Counted from the stretch's first letter, positions 22,524 to 30,889 are shown. The stretch: 35,908 nt of DNA from Acidobacteriaceae bacterium (GCA_003131585.1 PKVW01000057.1:47505-83412); one strand, 5' to 3'. The notes: a model not told the origin generated them from the letters alone. Translations and numbers: made by a program.

Positions 22524-25105
22524 TCTGTACCTCTCGCGGTAGCTGGCGCTTCGCGGCGCGCCGGATCAAGCGCATGGCGCTGCGGTCCTTTGCCGTTGAA
22601 GCAAAGCGCCCCGCCATGCTCGCGAAAACGCGCGGGCGCCGTTGGATCCACGCCCTCGGTCAGGTTCAAAGCCTTGTCCTTTCTCTTCGCCCGCACTGCC
22701 GCCAACACGCGCTCCGGCGTGAACGGGCACTCATGCAAGCGCACGCCGACGGCATCGTAAATCGCATTCGAAATCGCCGGGATGGTCGCCGCCAGCGATC
22801 CCTCGCTGCATTCCTTGGCGCCAAACGGCCCTTCGGGGTCGATGCTCTCCACGATGATGGGCTCCACTTCGGGCGACTCCACTGCCGACGGACTGCGATA
22901 TTCCAGCATTCCGGGATTCATCAACATGCCGTCTTTCCAGACCATTTCTTCGGTCAGCGCCTGCCCCATGCCCATCCAAACCGAGCCGATGATCTGCCCT
23001 TCCACCGAAACCGGATTCAGCGCCCGCCCGCAATCGTGCGCCGCCCAAACTTTGTGCACCGTCACTTCTCCGGTATCTTCGTCCACGCTGACTTCCGCCA
23101 CCTGCGCCGAATACGAATAGGCCGGAGACGGCCCCACGCCCGCGCCCTTGTGTTTACCCCCGCGCGCTTCCTGCGGCGGAGCGTAAGAACCTGTGCCGGT
23201 GAGAGCGCCGTGGAAATCGATGGCGGCGACCACGGCTTCCTCGAAGGTCATCCATTCTTTCGGACCTTCTTCTTTTCGCTTCTGCTGCAACGATCCCCGC
23301 AGAATCTGGCCTTCCACGCGTCCGCTGACCGAAGCGCCGGCCTGCGTCACTTCCGCTTCCTCGATCTGATCCTTCTTCACGACCGGCAGCGCACTTCCCT
23401 TCTTGAAGACGAGATCGTCGCGGAACGCCAGGTCTTCCGTCGCGCAATTCATCTTCTTCGCCGCCGCCGCCGCGATTCTCTTCTTCACGTCTTCCGCAGC
23501 TCGCAGCGTCGCATTACCCGCCATGAAAGTCACGCGGCTGGAATACGACCCGATATCGATCGGGGTGAGGTCCGTGTCAGCCGCGATTACTCGTACGCGG
23601 GCCAGCGAGCATCCCAGCACTTCGGCGGCGACCTGCGCCGTCATCGTGTCCGATCCCTGCCCGATTTCCGACGCGCCGGTATACACGACGACTCCTCCGT
23701 CGCGGTCGATCTTGATGTTCACCGTCGAGTGCGGCATGTCGGAACGGATAATCGAATTGGCCGCCCCGCTCACATAGTGGCTGCAGGCGATGCCCAGTCC
23801 GCGCCCCTTGGGCAGTTTGCCTTTGCGCTGTTTCCAACCAGAGCGCTCAACCGTCTTCTCAATGCACTCCGGTAGCCCGTAGCTTTGGACGCGCAAGCCG
23901 TTCACGGTAATACACGGAGGCTTGAGCAGATTGCGCTGCCGAATCTCCGCCGGATCCATTCCAATCGTCGCGGCGAGTTCGTCCAGTTGCGATTCGAAGG
24001 CAAAGCGTACGTTGACGGTCCCGTGGCCGCGCATGGCGCCACACGCAGGCTTGTTGGTCAGGACGCGATAGCCGTCATATTGAATGTTCGGAATGTCGTA
24101 AAGCGCGCCCAATAGCGCTCCGGAGTAAAGAATCGTGACCACGCCGTAGGAGCAATACCCGCCGCCATCTTGCACCACGCGCGCTTTCACGCAGGTAATG
24201 CTGCCGTCGTTCTTGATTCCGGTTTTGAGATCGATGATAGTGCGCGGACGCCCGCGATGCGCCCAAAACACTTCTTCCCGCGTATAGGTAATCTTGACGG
24301 GAGCCTGGGCCTTGCGCGCCGCAACCGCGGCGATGATCTCCAGCGGAATGACTTCACTTTTGCCGCCGAAGCCTCCACCCACCAGCGGCTTGATCACGCG
24401 AATCTGCGCCATGGGCATGTCCAGCACCAGCGAGAGCTTGTGCTGTAGGTAGTAGGGAACTTGGGTTGACGACCAAACCGTCAGCCGCCCCAGCTTGCCG
24501 GTATGCGGATTAAGCTCGAACGAAGCCAGCGTGGAATGCGGTTCCATGGCAGCATGCGTCACTTCATTCGCGATGAAGCGCGCCTCAGCCACGTGATCCG
24601 CTTCGGCAAAACCTTCGTCGGGATTGCCGAACGCATGGTGATAATCCTTTTCCAGATTGCCCGGCTTGTTGTCGTGGATGAGATCGGTCTGCGCCTTCAT
24701 CGACTCTTCGGGATCGAAATAAGCGGGCAGCACTTCGTACTCCACATTGATGAGTTCCAGCGCTTTCTCGGCGACAGCCTCCGACAAGGCCACCACGCAC
24801 GCCACGTTGTCGCCCACATAGCGGACCTTGTCGAGCGCAAGCGCGTGCTCATCGTGACCGACGGGAAGAATTCCGTAAGGATTGGGCGCGTCGCTGCCGA
24901 TGACCACGGCCACGACGCCATCAAGTTTCTCGGCGCGGCTGGCATCGATGGACTTGATTCGCGCATGCGGATACGGCGAATGCAGAATCTTTCCGATCAG
25001 CATGCCGGGCACGCTGAGGTCGTCAGTGTATTTGCCGCCGCCCGTGGTCTTTTCCGCCGCGTCGATCATTGCGGTGGGCTTGCCGATGATGCTGAAGTCG
25101 CTCAT
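22520..25105 (-). CDS. hcrA: 4-hydroxybenzoyl-CoA reductase-like molybdopterin subunit (HcrA-like)
   Basis: An 861-residue large subunit of a xanthine-oxidase-family enzyme. The N-terminal hammerhead domain begins GKPTAMIDAAEKTTGGGKYT. The Mo-cofactor domains contain VGGGFGGKSEV, AMRGHGTVNVRFAFESQLDE, EIGQGSDTMTAQ and the C-terminal PFGAKECSEGS, whose Glu fits the catalytic base position. It is about 90 residues longer than typical HcrA, partly through a segment near residues 600-680 (DFHGALTGTGSYAPPQEARG) and a C-terminal tail after the RVLAAVRAKRKDK segment. It sits between the [2Fe-2S] and FAD subunit genes with tight spacing, giving a three-subunit C-A-B operon. Hydroxylating relatives are the alternative function. 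Confidence 0.85.
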   Translation of the reverse strand: MSDFSIIGKPTAMIDAAEKTTGGGKYTDDLSVPGMLIGKILHSPYPHARIKSIDASRAEKLDGVVAVVIGSDAPNPYGILPVGHDEHALALDKVRYVGDNVACVVALSEAVAEKALELINVEYEVLPAYFDPEESMKAQTDLIHDNKPGNLEKDYHHAFGNPDEGFAEADHVAEARFIANEVTHAAMEPHSTLASFELNPHTGKLGRLTVWSSTQVPYYLQHKLSLVLDMPMAQIRVIKPLVGGGFGGKSEVIPLEIIAAVAARKAQAPVKITYTREEVFWAHRGRPRTIIDLKTGIKNDGSITCVKARVVQDGGGYCSYGVVTILYSGALLGALYDIPNIQYDGYRVLTNKPACGAMRGHGTVNVRFAFESQLDELAATIGMDPAEIRQRNLLKPPCITVNGLRVQSYGLPECIEKTVERSGWKQRKGKLPKGRGLGIACSHYVSGAANSIIRSDMPHSTVNIKIDRDGGVVVYTGASEIGQGSDTMTAQVAAEVLGCSLARVRVIAADTDLTPIDIGSYSSRVTFMAGNATLRAAEDVKKRIAAAAAKKMNCATEDLAFRDDLVFKKGSALPVVKKDQIEEAEVTQAGASVSGRVEGQILRGSLQQKRKEEGPKEWMTFEEAVVAAIDFHGALTGTGSYAPPQEARGGKHKGAGVGPSPAYSYSAQVAEVSVDEDTGEVTVHKVWAAHDCGRALNPVSVEGQIIGSVWMGMGQALTEEMVWKDGMLMNPGMLEYRSPSAVESPEVEPIIVESIDPEGPFGAKECSEGSLAATIPAISNAIYDAVGVRLHECPFTPERVLAAVRAKRKDKALNLTEGVDPTAPARFREHGGALCFNGKGPQRHALDPARREAPATARGTD

Positions 25106-25123
25106 TTGCTTTCTCGGTGCTCA

Positions 25124-25615
25124 CTACTGGGGGCTGGGTGCTCCCTGGCGTTCCGCCGCGATCGCCGCCCGGATCGCCTCATACATCTGGCTGTAGCCGG
25201 TACAGCGGCACAGATTGCTACTCAGGGCGCTGCGAACCTCAGCTTCCGAGGGATCGGGATTCTCCGCCAGCAGCGATTTCACCGTCATCATGAATCCCGG
25301 GGTGCAAAAGCCGCACTGCGCTCCGCCCCAGTCGCCGTATGCCTTTTGAATCGCAGCCAGACTGCCATGCTCGGTCACGCCTTCGACAGTCGTGATCTCC
25401 TGCTCCTGACAAGTCGCCGCCAGCAGCGTACACGACATCATGGCAACGCCATCCACCAGCACGGTACACGCCCCGCAGGACGACTCATCGCAGCCGCGCT
25501 TCGAACCCGTGAGCCCCAGATCCTGACGTAGCACGTCCAGCAGCAGCGCGCTCGGCTCGATGGCCAGCTCGTGGGTGCGACCGTTGATTTTGAGTTCGAC
25601 GAGTTCTTTCTTCAT
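25124..25615 (-). CDS. hcrC: 4-hydroxybenzoyl-CoA reductase-like [2Fe-2S] subunit (HcrC-like)
   Basis: A 163-residue small iron-sulfur subunit. The plant-type [2Fe-2S] cluster is in GCDESSCGACTVLVDG with the fourth Cys in MMSCTLLA. The second cluster is in QCGFCTPGFMMT and NLCRCTGYSQM. It passes electrons between the Mo and FAD/[4Fe-4S] subunits. I use ATG 25615 (MKKELVELKINGRTHELAIE), which matches the family N-terminus; 27 bases upstream another start would add a non-family leader. It lies 18 bases ahead of the large subunit gene. Confidence 0.92.
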   Translation of the reverse strand: MKKELVELKINGRTHELAIEPSALLLDVLRQDLGLTGSKRGCDESSCGACTVLVDGVAMMSCTLLAATCQEQEITTVEGVTEHGSLAAIQKAYGDWGGAQCGFCTPGFMMTVKSLLAENPDPSEAEVRSALSSNLCRCTGYSQMYEAIRAAIAAERQGAPSPQ

Positions 25616-25624
25616 GAAATCTAA

Positions 25625-25698
25625 GCAGCTAGCAATTAGCAATTAGCATGCTCGCTCCCGTAGGCTCCGGTTTGGCTAATTGCTAACTGCTAATTGCT
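25625..25698. repeat. Long inverted repeat built from TTAGCAA heptamers
   Basis: The left arm AGCAATTAGCAATTAGCA (25631-25648) and the right arm with GCTAATTGCTAACTGCTAAT (25675-25694) are inverted and nearly perfectly complementary over about 17 bases, with a loop of about 26 bases. It occupies the 102-base gap between the crotonase and hcrC-like genes and could be an mRNA processing or attenuating structure. It belongs to the same heptamer class as 15740-15763. Confidence 0.7.
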
Positions 25699-25717
25699 TT
25701 AGTACACAGTTGGCAAG

Positions 25718-26506
25718 CTACTTCCCCACCCACTTCGGCGCGCGCTTCTCCATGAACGCACGGATGCCTTCCTGCGCGTCCGCCGTCTTCATCAACTCTT
25801 CCAGATAAATCTTCTCAGCCCTCGCCAGGCCCTCGTCGAAGTGCATCGCATCCCATGCGTAGAGGGCTTTCTTCGTCACCGCCAGCGCCGCGGGACTCAG
25901 CTTGAGCAGCTCCTCCACGATTCGACTGACTGCGGCATCCAGTTCTTCATCGGGTACTGCGCGGCTGGCCAATCCCATCGCCGCCGCCTCGGTGCCGCTA
26001 ATCGTCCGCCCGGTCAGAATCAATTCCGCAGCCCGCTTTTGCCCCACCAGCGCAGCCAGCGCCGTACACGCCACCGGCGGATAACAGCCCAGCTTGATCT
26101 CTGAAAATCCCCACTGCGCGGAAGCGGTGGTGTATACCACGTCGCAAACCATCGCAAGCTCCGCGCCACCGCCCAGGCAATGCCCGCGCACAGCGGCGAC
26201 TGTCACTTTCTTGCTGGCAACCAAAGCCCGAACTACAGCATGGAAATTGAACAGCATCGCCTCAACTCTGTCGGGAGTGTGCGCCGCCACATCGACGCCC
26301 ACCGAAAAAGGCTTGCCCTCGCCGCTCAGCACGACTATCGAAATATCCGCACGCGCTTCGATCTCTCCCAGCGCCTGCGCCAATTCCGCCATCATGGGAG
26401 TATTGATGACGTTCAGTGGCGGATTGCGCAGCACAATTCGCGCTACCGGCGGATGAAGCTCGAATGTAATCCGCGCAAACTTCGTGATAGCAGGCGTTGT
26501 AGTCAT
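25718..26506 (-). CDS. Crotonase-family protein, dienoyl-CoA hydratase-like
   Basis: A 262-residue enoyl-CoA hydratase/isomerase-fold protein. It has the CoA-binding VRGHCLGGGAELAMVCDVVY oxyanion region and AALVGQKRAAELILTGRTIS. The stretch INTPMMAELAQALGEIEARA followed by GKPFSVGVDVAAHTPDRVEA resembles the cyclohexa-1,5-diene-1-carbonyl-CoA hydratases (Dch/BamR) of anaerobic benzoyl-CoA pathways more than ordinary fatty-acid hydratases. That closer placement is my recollection of the family and moderate in confidence. The position near residue 137 reads EIKLGCYPP, so the usual second catalytic Glu is not obvious, as also seen in dienoyl-CoA hydratases. It lies 35 bases downstream of the boxB-like gene. 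Confidence 0.82.
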   Translation of the reverse strand: MTTTPAITKFARITFELHPPVARIVLRNPPLNVINTPMMAELAQALGEIEARADISIVVLSGEGKPFSVGVDVAAHTPDRVEAMLFNFHAVVRALVASKKVTVAAVRGHCLGGGAELAMVCDVVYTTASAQWGFSEIKLGCYPPVACTALAALVGQKRAAELILTGRTISGTEAAAMGLASRAVPDEELDAAVSRIVEELLKLSPAALAVTKKALYAWDAMHFDEGLARAEKIYLEELMKTADAQEGIRAFMEKRAPKWVGK

Positions 26507-26541
26507 TGGATTCGCGTTCGTTCGTGATCAGCCGGCACTAC

Positions 26542-27717
26542 CTACAGATTGATCGCCGACTTCCTGACCTCACCGATGCTCGCCAGCGGATCGCGCGCGC
26601 CGACCTTCTCCGCAATCCATTTCTTCTCGTTCCCGATGATCTCCAGCAGCAGCTTCTTGTCCTCCGGAGAAGGCATGTAGTCCTTCACATGCTGCTCATA
26701 GGGACGGTCATCGAGCGGCTCGCCCGTCTGCGCGTGAAACTTCTGTCCCGCCCAGCGCCCAATTTCGCGATTGAACTTGATGTGGGGCGCGTACAGTTTC
26801 GGTTGGCCCGGGTTCAAAGCGCCGTTGAAGCGTTCAATCAACCCAGCCACCTCGTCGCGATAGAGGTTCCGGTTGTAGTCGTTCAAATCGTCGAGGTCCG
26901 GCGCGTGCTCGTTCTTGGGCTCGTCGTAGCGACCCTTCACGCCCCAGACATAGGCCCAGTGCGCCGACGAAGAATGGTCGGTGCCGAAGAGGTCGTAAGA
27001 ACTCGAAATCCATTTGTTGAGATACTTCTGAATCAGCCAGCCTGGAATCACGCCCGCTTCCACGATGCGCCGCAGCCCGTCGTTGCCCGTGCCCATGTGA
27101 AATGCCTCTTCGCGCAGCATGTACGACATGGAGCGTCCCAGCGGGGCGAAGGCGGAATGCTTCAGCATCTGCAACTGGAACTTTCCGTCCCGATCAACGA
27201 AGTCCGTGTAGGTGAAGAAATCCATCCAGTTGTCGACCTCGACGTTGAACGCGCCCAGCAGCCGCTTGTTCTCGAAGGCGCGGCGCTCCAGCATTTTCTG
27301 CGCCTCGACCTTGCCCGAATACCCGAAGTGATCCACCAGCAAGGCGCACATCTGCCATCCGTGGCGCATCTCTTCAATCATGACGCGAGTAATGGCGCGC
27401 CGGTCCCAGTCAGTGGGCGCATTTTCGAGGAGATTGCGCTGCTGCTCGACGCTGGCGAACTCGGTGTCGCCTTGATAAACGATCATATTCATCAGCGCGT
27501 CGCGCATCTGCTGCGTAGGAATCTGCCGCAGATTCTCCCACTTCCGCCGGCCCTTGTATGCGCCGAATTCGATCTCTTGGGTATCGATCGCGCCATAGAG
27601 CGTGTCGAAGTGGAAGGCATCGATTTCGTTTGTGTTGACGCCAATGTCTTTGCGCCAGTCGTTGAACATGCCCACCCAGTCACTGAACGTTCCGATTTTC
27701 GCTACTTTGCCTGGCAT
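26542..27717 (-). CDS. boxB: BoxB-like di-iron aryl-CoA epoxidase subunit
   Basis: A 391-residue protein related to BoxB, the di-iron oxygenase of aerobic benzoyl-CoA 2,3-epoxidation, and more distantly to PaaA. All six iron ligands expected from BoxB can be placed: Glu86 (QGDTEFASVEQQ), Glu116 and His119 (IEEMRHGWQ), Asp175 (DFVDRDGKFQ), Glu204 and His207 (LREEAFHMG). The protein is about 80 residues shorter than BoxB (about 473), mainly in the C-terminal third and at the N-terminus, so it may represent a distinct subfamily. AGGAG precedes the ATG. No BoxA reductase or BoxC ring-opening hydrolase is in the window. Aryl-CoA oxygenation is a reasonable inference; the exact substrate is not known. 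Confidence 0.82.
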   Translation of the reverse strand: MPGKVAKIGTFSDWVGMFNDWRKDIGVNTNEIDAFHFDTLYGAIDTQEIEFGAYKGRRKWENLRQIPTQQMRDALMNMIVYQGDTEFASVEQQRNLLENAPTDWDRRAITRVMIEEMRHGWQMCALLVDHFGYSGKVEAQKMLERRAFENKRLLGAFNVEVDNWMDFFTYTDFVDRDGKFQLQMLKHSAFAPLGRSMSYMLREEAFHMGTGNDGLRRIVEAGVIPGWLIQKYLNKWISSSYDLFGTDHSSSAHWAYVWGVKGRYDEPKNEHAPDLDDLNDYNRNLYRDEVAGLIERFNGALNPGQPKLYAPHIKFNREIGRWAGQKFHAQTGEPLDDRPYEQHVKDYMPSPEDKKLLLEIIGNEKKWIAEKVGARDPLASIGEVRKSAINL

Positions 27718-27727
27718 AATGCCGCTC

Positions 27728-29191
27728 CTATCCCATGTTCAACCAAACCGTCTTCAACTCCGTGTAATGCTCTATCGCGTGCATGCCCAGTTCGCGGCCA
27801 AAGCCCGAACTCTTGTAGCCGCCAAATGGCAGCGATGCGTCCATCAAGCCGTAAGTGTTGATCCACACCGTACCGGCCTTCAGCCGCCGGGAGACGCTGT
27901 GAGCTTTCTTTACATCGCGTGTCCACACCGCCGCCGCGAGGCCGTAAGGATTATTGTTGGCCTGCTCGATGACTTCGTCCACGTCGTCGAAGGTCAGCAC
28001 CGAGAGCACCGGACCAAAGATTTCTTCCCGCGCGATCTTCATATCGTTCTTCACGTCGCCAAAGATTGTCGGCTCGATGAAGAATCCCTTGCCCCCGTCG
28101 ACTGTCACGCGGTTGCCGCCGGCCACCAGCTTCGCGCCATCCTTTTTGCCAGCTTCGATGAATCCCAACACCGTCTGCATCTGCTCCTGGCTGACGATCG
28201 CTCCCAGCCGCGTCTTCGGATCGAGGGGATCGGCAGGACGCATCCTGGCCGCGCGCGCCACCAGCTTTTCCGTGAACTCGTCCTTCACCTTGCTTTCCAG
28301 AAACAGCCGCGAGCCGGCGTTGCAGACTTCGCCCTTACCGTAGAAGATGCCTGTGATCGCGCCCTTGACGGCGTTGTCGATGTCGGAGTCGGCGAAGACA
28401 ATGTTCGGCGACTTGCCGCCCAGTTCCAGCGTGATGCGTTTCACGGTATCGGCCGCGCTCCGCATGATTTCCTGGCCAACGGCGGTCGAACCGGTGAATG
28501 CGATCTTGTCAATTCCCGCGTGCTTCACCATTGCCCGTCCTACCGCCCCCGGACCGGTGACAATATTAATGACGCCAGCGGGCACGCCGGCTTCGACCGC
28601 CAACTTTCCGAATCGCAACGTGCTCAGCGACGTCTGGCTTGCCGGCTTCCACACAATCGTATTGCCGCACGCCAGCGCCGGACCAACCTTCCAGGAAGCC
28701 AGCAGCAACGGGAAGTTCCACGGAACGATCAACCCAACCACTCCCACCGGTTCGCGAAGCGTGTAGGTAAATGCAGTTTCGAGGGTATTGACCGTTTCGC
28801 CGTGAATCTTGGTCGCCAAGCCGGCGTAATACCGCAGAACATCAACCACCATCGGCATGTCGACGTAGCGCGACTCAAAAATCGGCTTTCCGTTGTCGAG
28901 GGTCTCAAGCTCGGCAAACTCGTCGATATTCTTTTCTAGCAGGTCGGCGAGCTTCCAGATCAGACGCCCGCGTTCGCTGGCCGAGAGCTTTCTCCACGGG
29001 CCGTTGCGATCCTCGAGGGCACGGCGGGCGGCATCCACAGCCCGATCAATATTCGCGGGCGAAGCCTCCGCGATCTGCGTCAACACTTCGCCCGTAGCCG
29101 GATTAATGGTGTCGAATTTCTTCGCGCCATCGATCCATTGTCCGTCGATCAGTAACTGCCCGGGTTCAATCCTCACCTTAGCTGCCAGCAT
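27728..29191 (-). CDS. NAD(P)-dependent aldehyde dehydrogenase
   Basis: A 487-residue ALDH-superfamily enzyme of the class 1/2 type. It has PWNFPLLLASWKVGPALACG (catalytic Asn), FTGSTAVGQEI (nucleotide binding), ELGGKSPNIVFADSD (general base Glu), and the nucleophile in YGKGEVCNAGSRLFLESKV (the usual GQxCxAG is GEVCNAG here). The C-terminal EEIFGPVLSVL and PFGGYKSSGFGRELG are standard. It starts 88 bases after the upstream enoyl-CoA hydratase and ends 10 bases before boxB. In Box pathways an aldehyde dehydrogenase (BoxD) oxidises 3,4-dehydroadipyl-CoA semialdehyde. This one looks like a general ALDH that could fill that place, but the sequence does not prove it. Confidence 0.92.
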   Translation of the reverse strand: MLAAKVRIEPGQLLIDGQWIDGAKKFDTINPATGEVLTQIAEASPANIDRAVDAARRALEDRNGPWRKLSASERGRLIWKLADLLEKNIDEFAELETLDNGKPIFESRYVDMPMVVDVLRYYAGLATKIHGETVNTLETAFTYTLREPVGVVGLIVPWNFPLLLASWKVGPALACGNTIVWKPASQTSLSTLRFGKLAVEAGVPAGVINIVTGPGAVGRAMVKHAGIDKIAFTGSTAVGQEIMRSAADTVKRITLELGGKSPNIVFADSDIDNAVKGAITGIFYGKGEVCNAGSRLFLESKVKDEFTEKLVARAARMRPADPLDPKTRLGAIVSQEQMQTVLGFIEAGKKDGAKLVAGGNRVTVDGGKGFFIEPTIFGDVKNDMKIAREEIFGPVLSVLTFDDVDEVIEQANNNPYGLAAAVWTRDVKKAHSVSRRLKAGTVWINTYGLMDASLPFGGYKSSGFGRELGMHAIEHYTELKTVWLNMG

Positions 29192-29205
29192 TCATTCTTC
29201 CCTGT

Positions 29206-29257
29206 AGCGCCGGCGTCTCGCCGGCTGTGGGGCGGGTTGCCAGGTCCCGCCCGCCCC
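29206..29257. repeat. Two adjacent GC-rich hairpins
   Basis: GCCGGCG-TCT-CGCCGGC (29209-29225) and GGGGCGGG-(13 bases)-CCCGCCCC (29229-29257) fill most of the 88-base gap between the enoyl-CoA hydratase and aldehyde dehydrogenase genes. The lead-in CCTGTAGCGCCGGCG resembles CCTGTAGCGGCG at about 10899-10910, suggesting another dispersed intergenic repeat type. Confidence 0.6.
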
Positions 29258-29279
29258 ACTCGGTACTAGATACGCGGTA

Positions 29280-30101
29280 CTATTTCGCTTTGAAAACCGC
29301 TGGACGCTTCTCCACATATGCGGCCAAGCCTTCCTTCGCGTCTTCACTCTGGAAGAGTATCTGCTGATTCTCGCGCTCCACCGCCAGCGCCGACTCCATG
29401 GGAATCTCCCATCCGGTCTGCACGGCGCGCTTGATTCGTCCCACGGCTTTGGCCGCCTTGTTCGGCGGACAGAACTGCTTGGCGTACTCCATCATGTTTT
29501 CCATGAAGCCATCGCGCTCGTAGATGTCATTGATGATGCCGAGCTCTTGCGCTTCCTCAAATGAGAAGGTATTACCCGTGACCATCAGTTCGATCGCCTT
29601 GCTCTTGCCCACCAGCCGCGAGAGCCGCTGCGTGCCGCCGGTGCCGGGAAGCACGCCAAGATTCACTTCCGGCAGACCGATCTTGCCCGCATCTTTGCGT
29701 GCGATGCGGATGTCGGCGGCCATCGCAATCTCCAGACCGCCGCCCACGCAGTGCCCGTTGATCGCCGCAATCACCAGCTTGGGCGTGTGTTCCAGCCGCA
29801 ACAGCATTTCGTTGGCGTGCAGGCAGAAGTAATACTTGAAAGTCGGATCGACGGTAGAAAGCATCTTGATATTGGCTCCGGCGGAGAAGAACTTGTCGCC
29901 GGCTCCGGTCAGCAAAATGACATAGGCATCATTGTCCATGCGCGCGCGGAGGATGGCCTCATCGAGCTGCCGGTTCATCTCGTAGGTATAGGTATTGGCT
30001 GGAGGATCGCACATCTCGATCACCGCTACGCCGCCATCCCTGCGGTAGTTGATAAGCTGCTTGGTGGTTTCGCCGGTCGCCGGCTGCATTGTGGTCGCCA
30101 T
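29280..30101 (-). CDS. Enoyl-CoA hydratase/isomerase family protein
   Basis: A 273-residue crotonase-fold enzyme. It has GDKFFSAGANIKML (first oxyanion strand), AAINGHCVGGGLEIAMAADI, and KIGLPEVNLGVLPGTGGTQR, which holds the catalytic Glu position, then LSRLVGKSKAIELMVTG. The middle is fully typical of 2-enoyl-CoA hydratases. It is about half the size of BoxC, so it is unlikely to be the ring-opening epoxide hydrolase of the Box pathway. It is the first enzyme gene downstream of the TetR regulator, with 112 bases between them. That gap contains a small dyad (TAATCT-TT-AGATTA, 30124-30137) and could hold a separate promoter. Confidence 0.92.
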   Translation of the reverse strand: MATTMQPATGETTKQLINYRRDGGVAVIEMCDPPANTYTYEMNRQLDEAILRARMDNDAYVILLTGAGDKFFSAGANIKMLSTVDPTFKYYFCLHANEMLLRLEHTPKLVIAAINGHCVGGGLEIAMAADIRIARKDAGKIGLPEVNLGVLPGTGGTQRLSRLVGKSKAIELMVTGNTFSFEEAQELGIINDIYERDGFMENMMEYAKQFCPPNKAAKAVGRIKRAVQTGWEIPMESALAVERENQQILFQSEDAKEGLAAYVEKRPAVFKAK

Positions 30102-30213
30102 GTCTGTGACTCCTTTATCCTGATAATCTTTAGATTAATCTTCGGATGTAAAACCTAACCCTGATCTTAGTCCCCGAACCCGTCCATCGCCCACTTCCGA
30201 ACTCTTGTCCTGC

Positions 30214-30867
30214 CTATCTGCGGCCCTTACCACCCATCCTCACGCCGCACAGAAAGATGTCGCTCATCTCGCGCGCGAGTTGCCCCGCATCGGCATCGAC
30301 GCGCGAGTTATGCCAGGTGTAGATCCAATTCATCATGCCAAACAGGCTGAGCACCGCGATCCGCGTGGAGAATTGCAATCCGCGGTTGCTCTTCAACTCA
30401 TCCAGCAAGCTCACGCAGATGCGGTAGTATTCGCGCTTGATAGCAGCGACCTCCGAGGCGAAGTCGTCCTTCAGTGCCTCCGCCTCGTGCGACAGCACCT
30501 TCATGGCCGACTGATTGGCCAGGAAATACTCCAGGTGATTGAGAATGAAGATGCGGATTTGCTGTTCCGGATCGTTCACCCCCTCCAGCCGCGCTTTCAG
30601 CCGCTGCACGATAGTCGTGAACGTGTGCTTCTGGATCAGGAAGAGCAGCCGCTCTTTGGACTCGAAGTAGTAATAAAGCCCGGCCAGCGACATGCCGCTG
30701 GCACGCGAAAGGTCGCGCATCGAGGCGCCTTCGTAGCCTTTCTTGCAGAACACTTCCGTGGCGTGGGTGAGTATCTCCGCCAGCCGCTTGTCAAAACGTG
30801 TCGCCGGCACAGGGGCGGCGCGATGCCGCCGCGGGGACACTCGTACTGCTGTCGATGGGCTCGCCAT
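30214..30867 (-). CDS. TetR-family transcriptional regulator
   Basis: A 217-residue regulator. After a basic, Pro-rich leader of about 22 residues comes the TetR HTH (GYEGASMRDLSRASGMSLAG, LYYYFESKERLL, about residues 44-75). A helical ligand-binding domain follows that resembles acyl-CoA-sensing members (FadR/KstR2-like), with EYFLANQSAMKVLSHEAEAL. It heads the aromatic-CoA-like cluster and probably controls it in response to a CoA thioester. A perfect 20-base palindrome lies 22 bases upstream of its ATG, indicating autoregulation. Confidence 0.92.
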   Translation of the reverse strand: MASPSTAVRVSPRRHRAAPVPATRFDKRLAEILTHATEVFCKKGYEGASMRDLSRASGMSLAGLYYYFESKERLLFLIQKHTFTTIVQRLKARLEGVNDPEQQIRIFILNHLEYFLANQSAMKVLSHEAEALKDDFASEVAAIKREYYRICVSLLDELKSNRGLQFSTRIAVLSLFGMMNWIYTWHNSRVDADAGQLAREMSDIFLCGVRMGGKGRR

Positions 30868-30889
30868 GATCGCGGAAAGATAAACGCTA

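Noticed and set aside
22520-25105. Plain xanthine dehydrogenase
   Set aside because: The partner FAD subunit has the extra four-cysteine loop, no purine genes are nearby, and the cluster is full of acyl-CoA enzymes, so a CoA-thioester substrate is more likely.
29280-30101. BoxC-type ring-opening hydrolase
   Set aside because: BoxC is about twice this size and has a second region not found here; the sequence is that of an ordinary single-domain enoyl-CoA hydratase.
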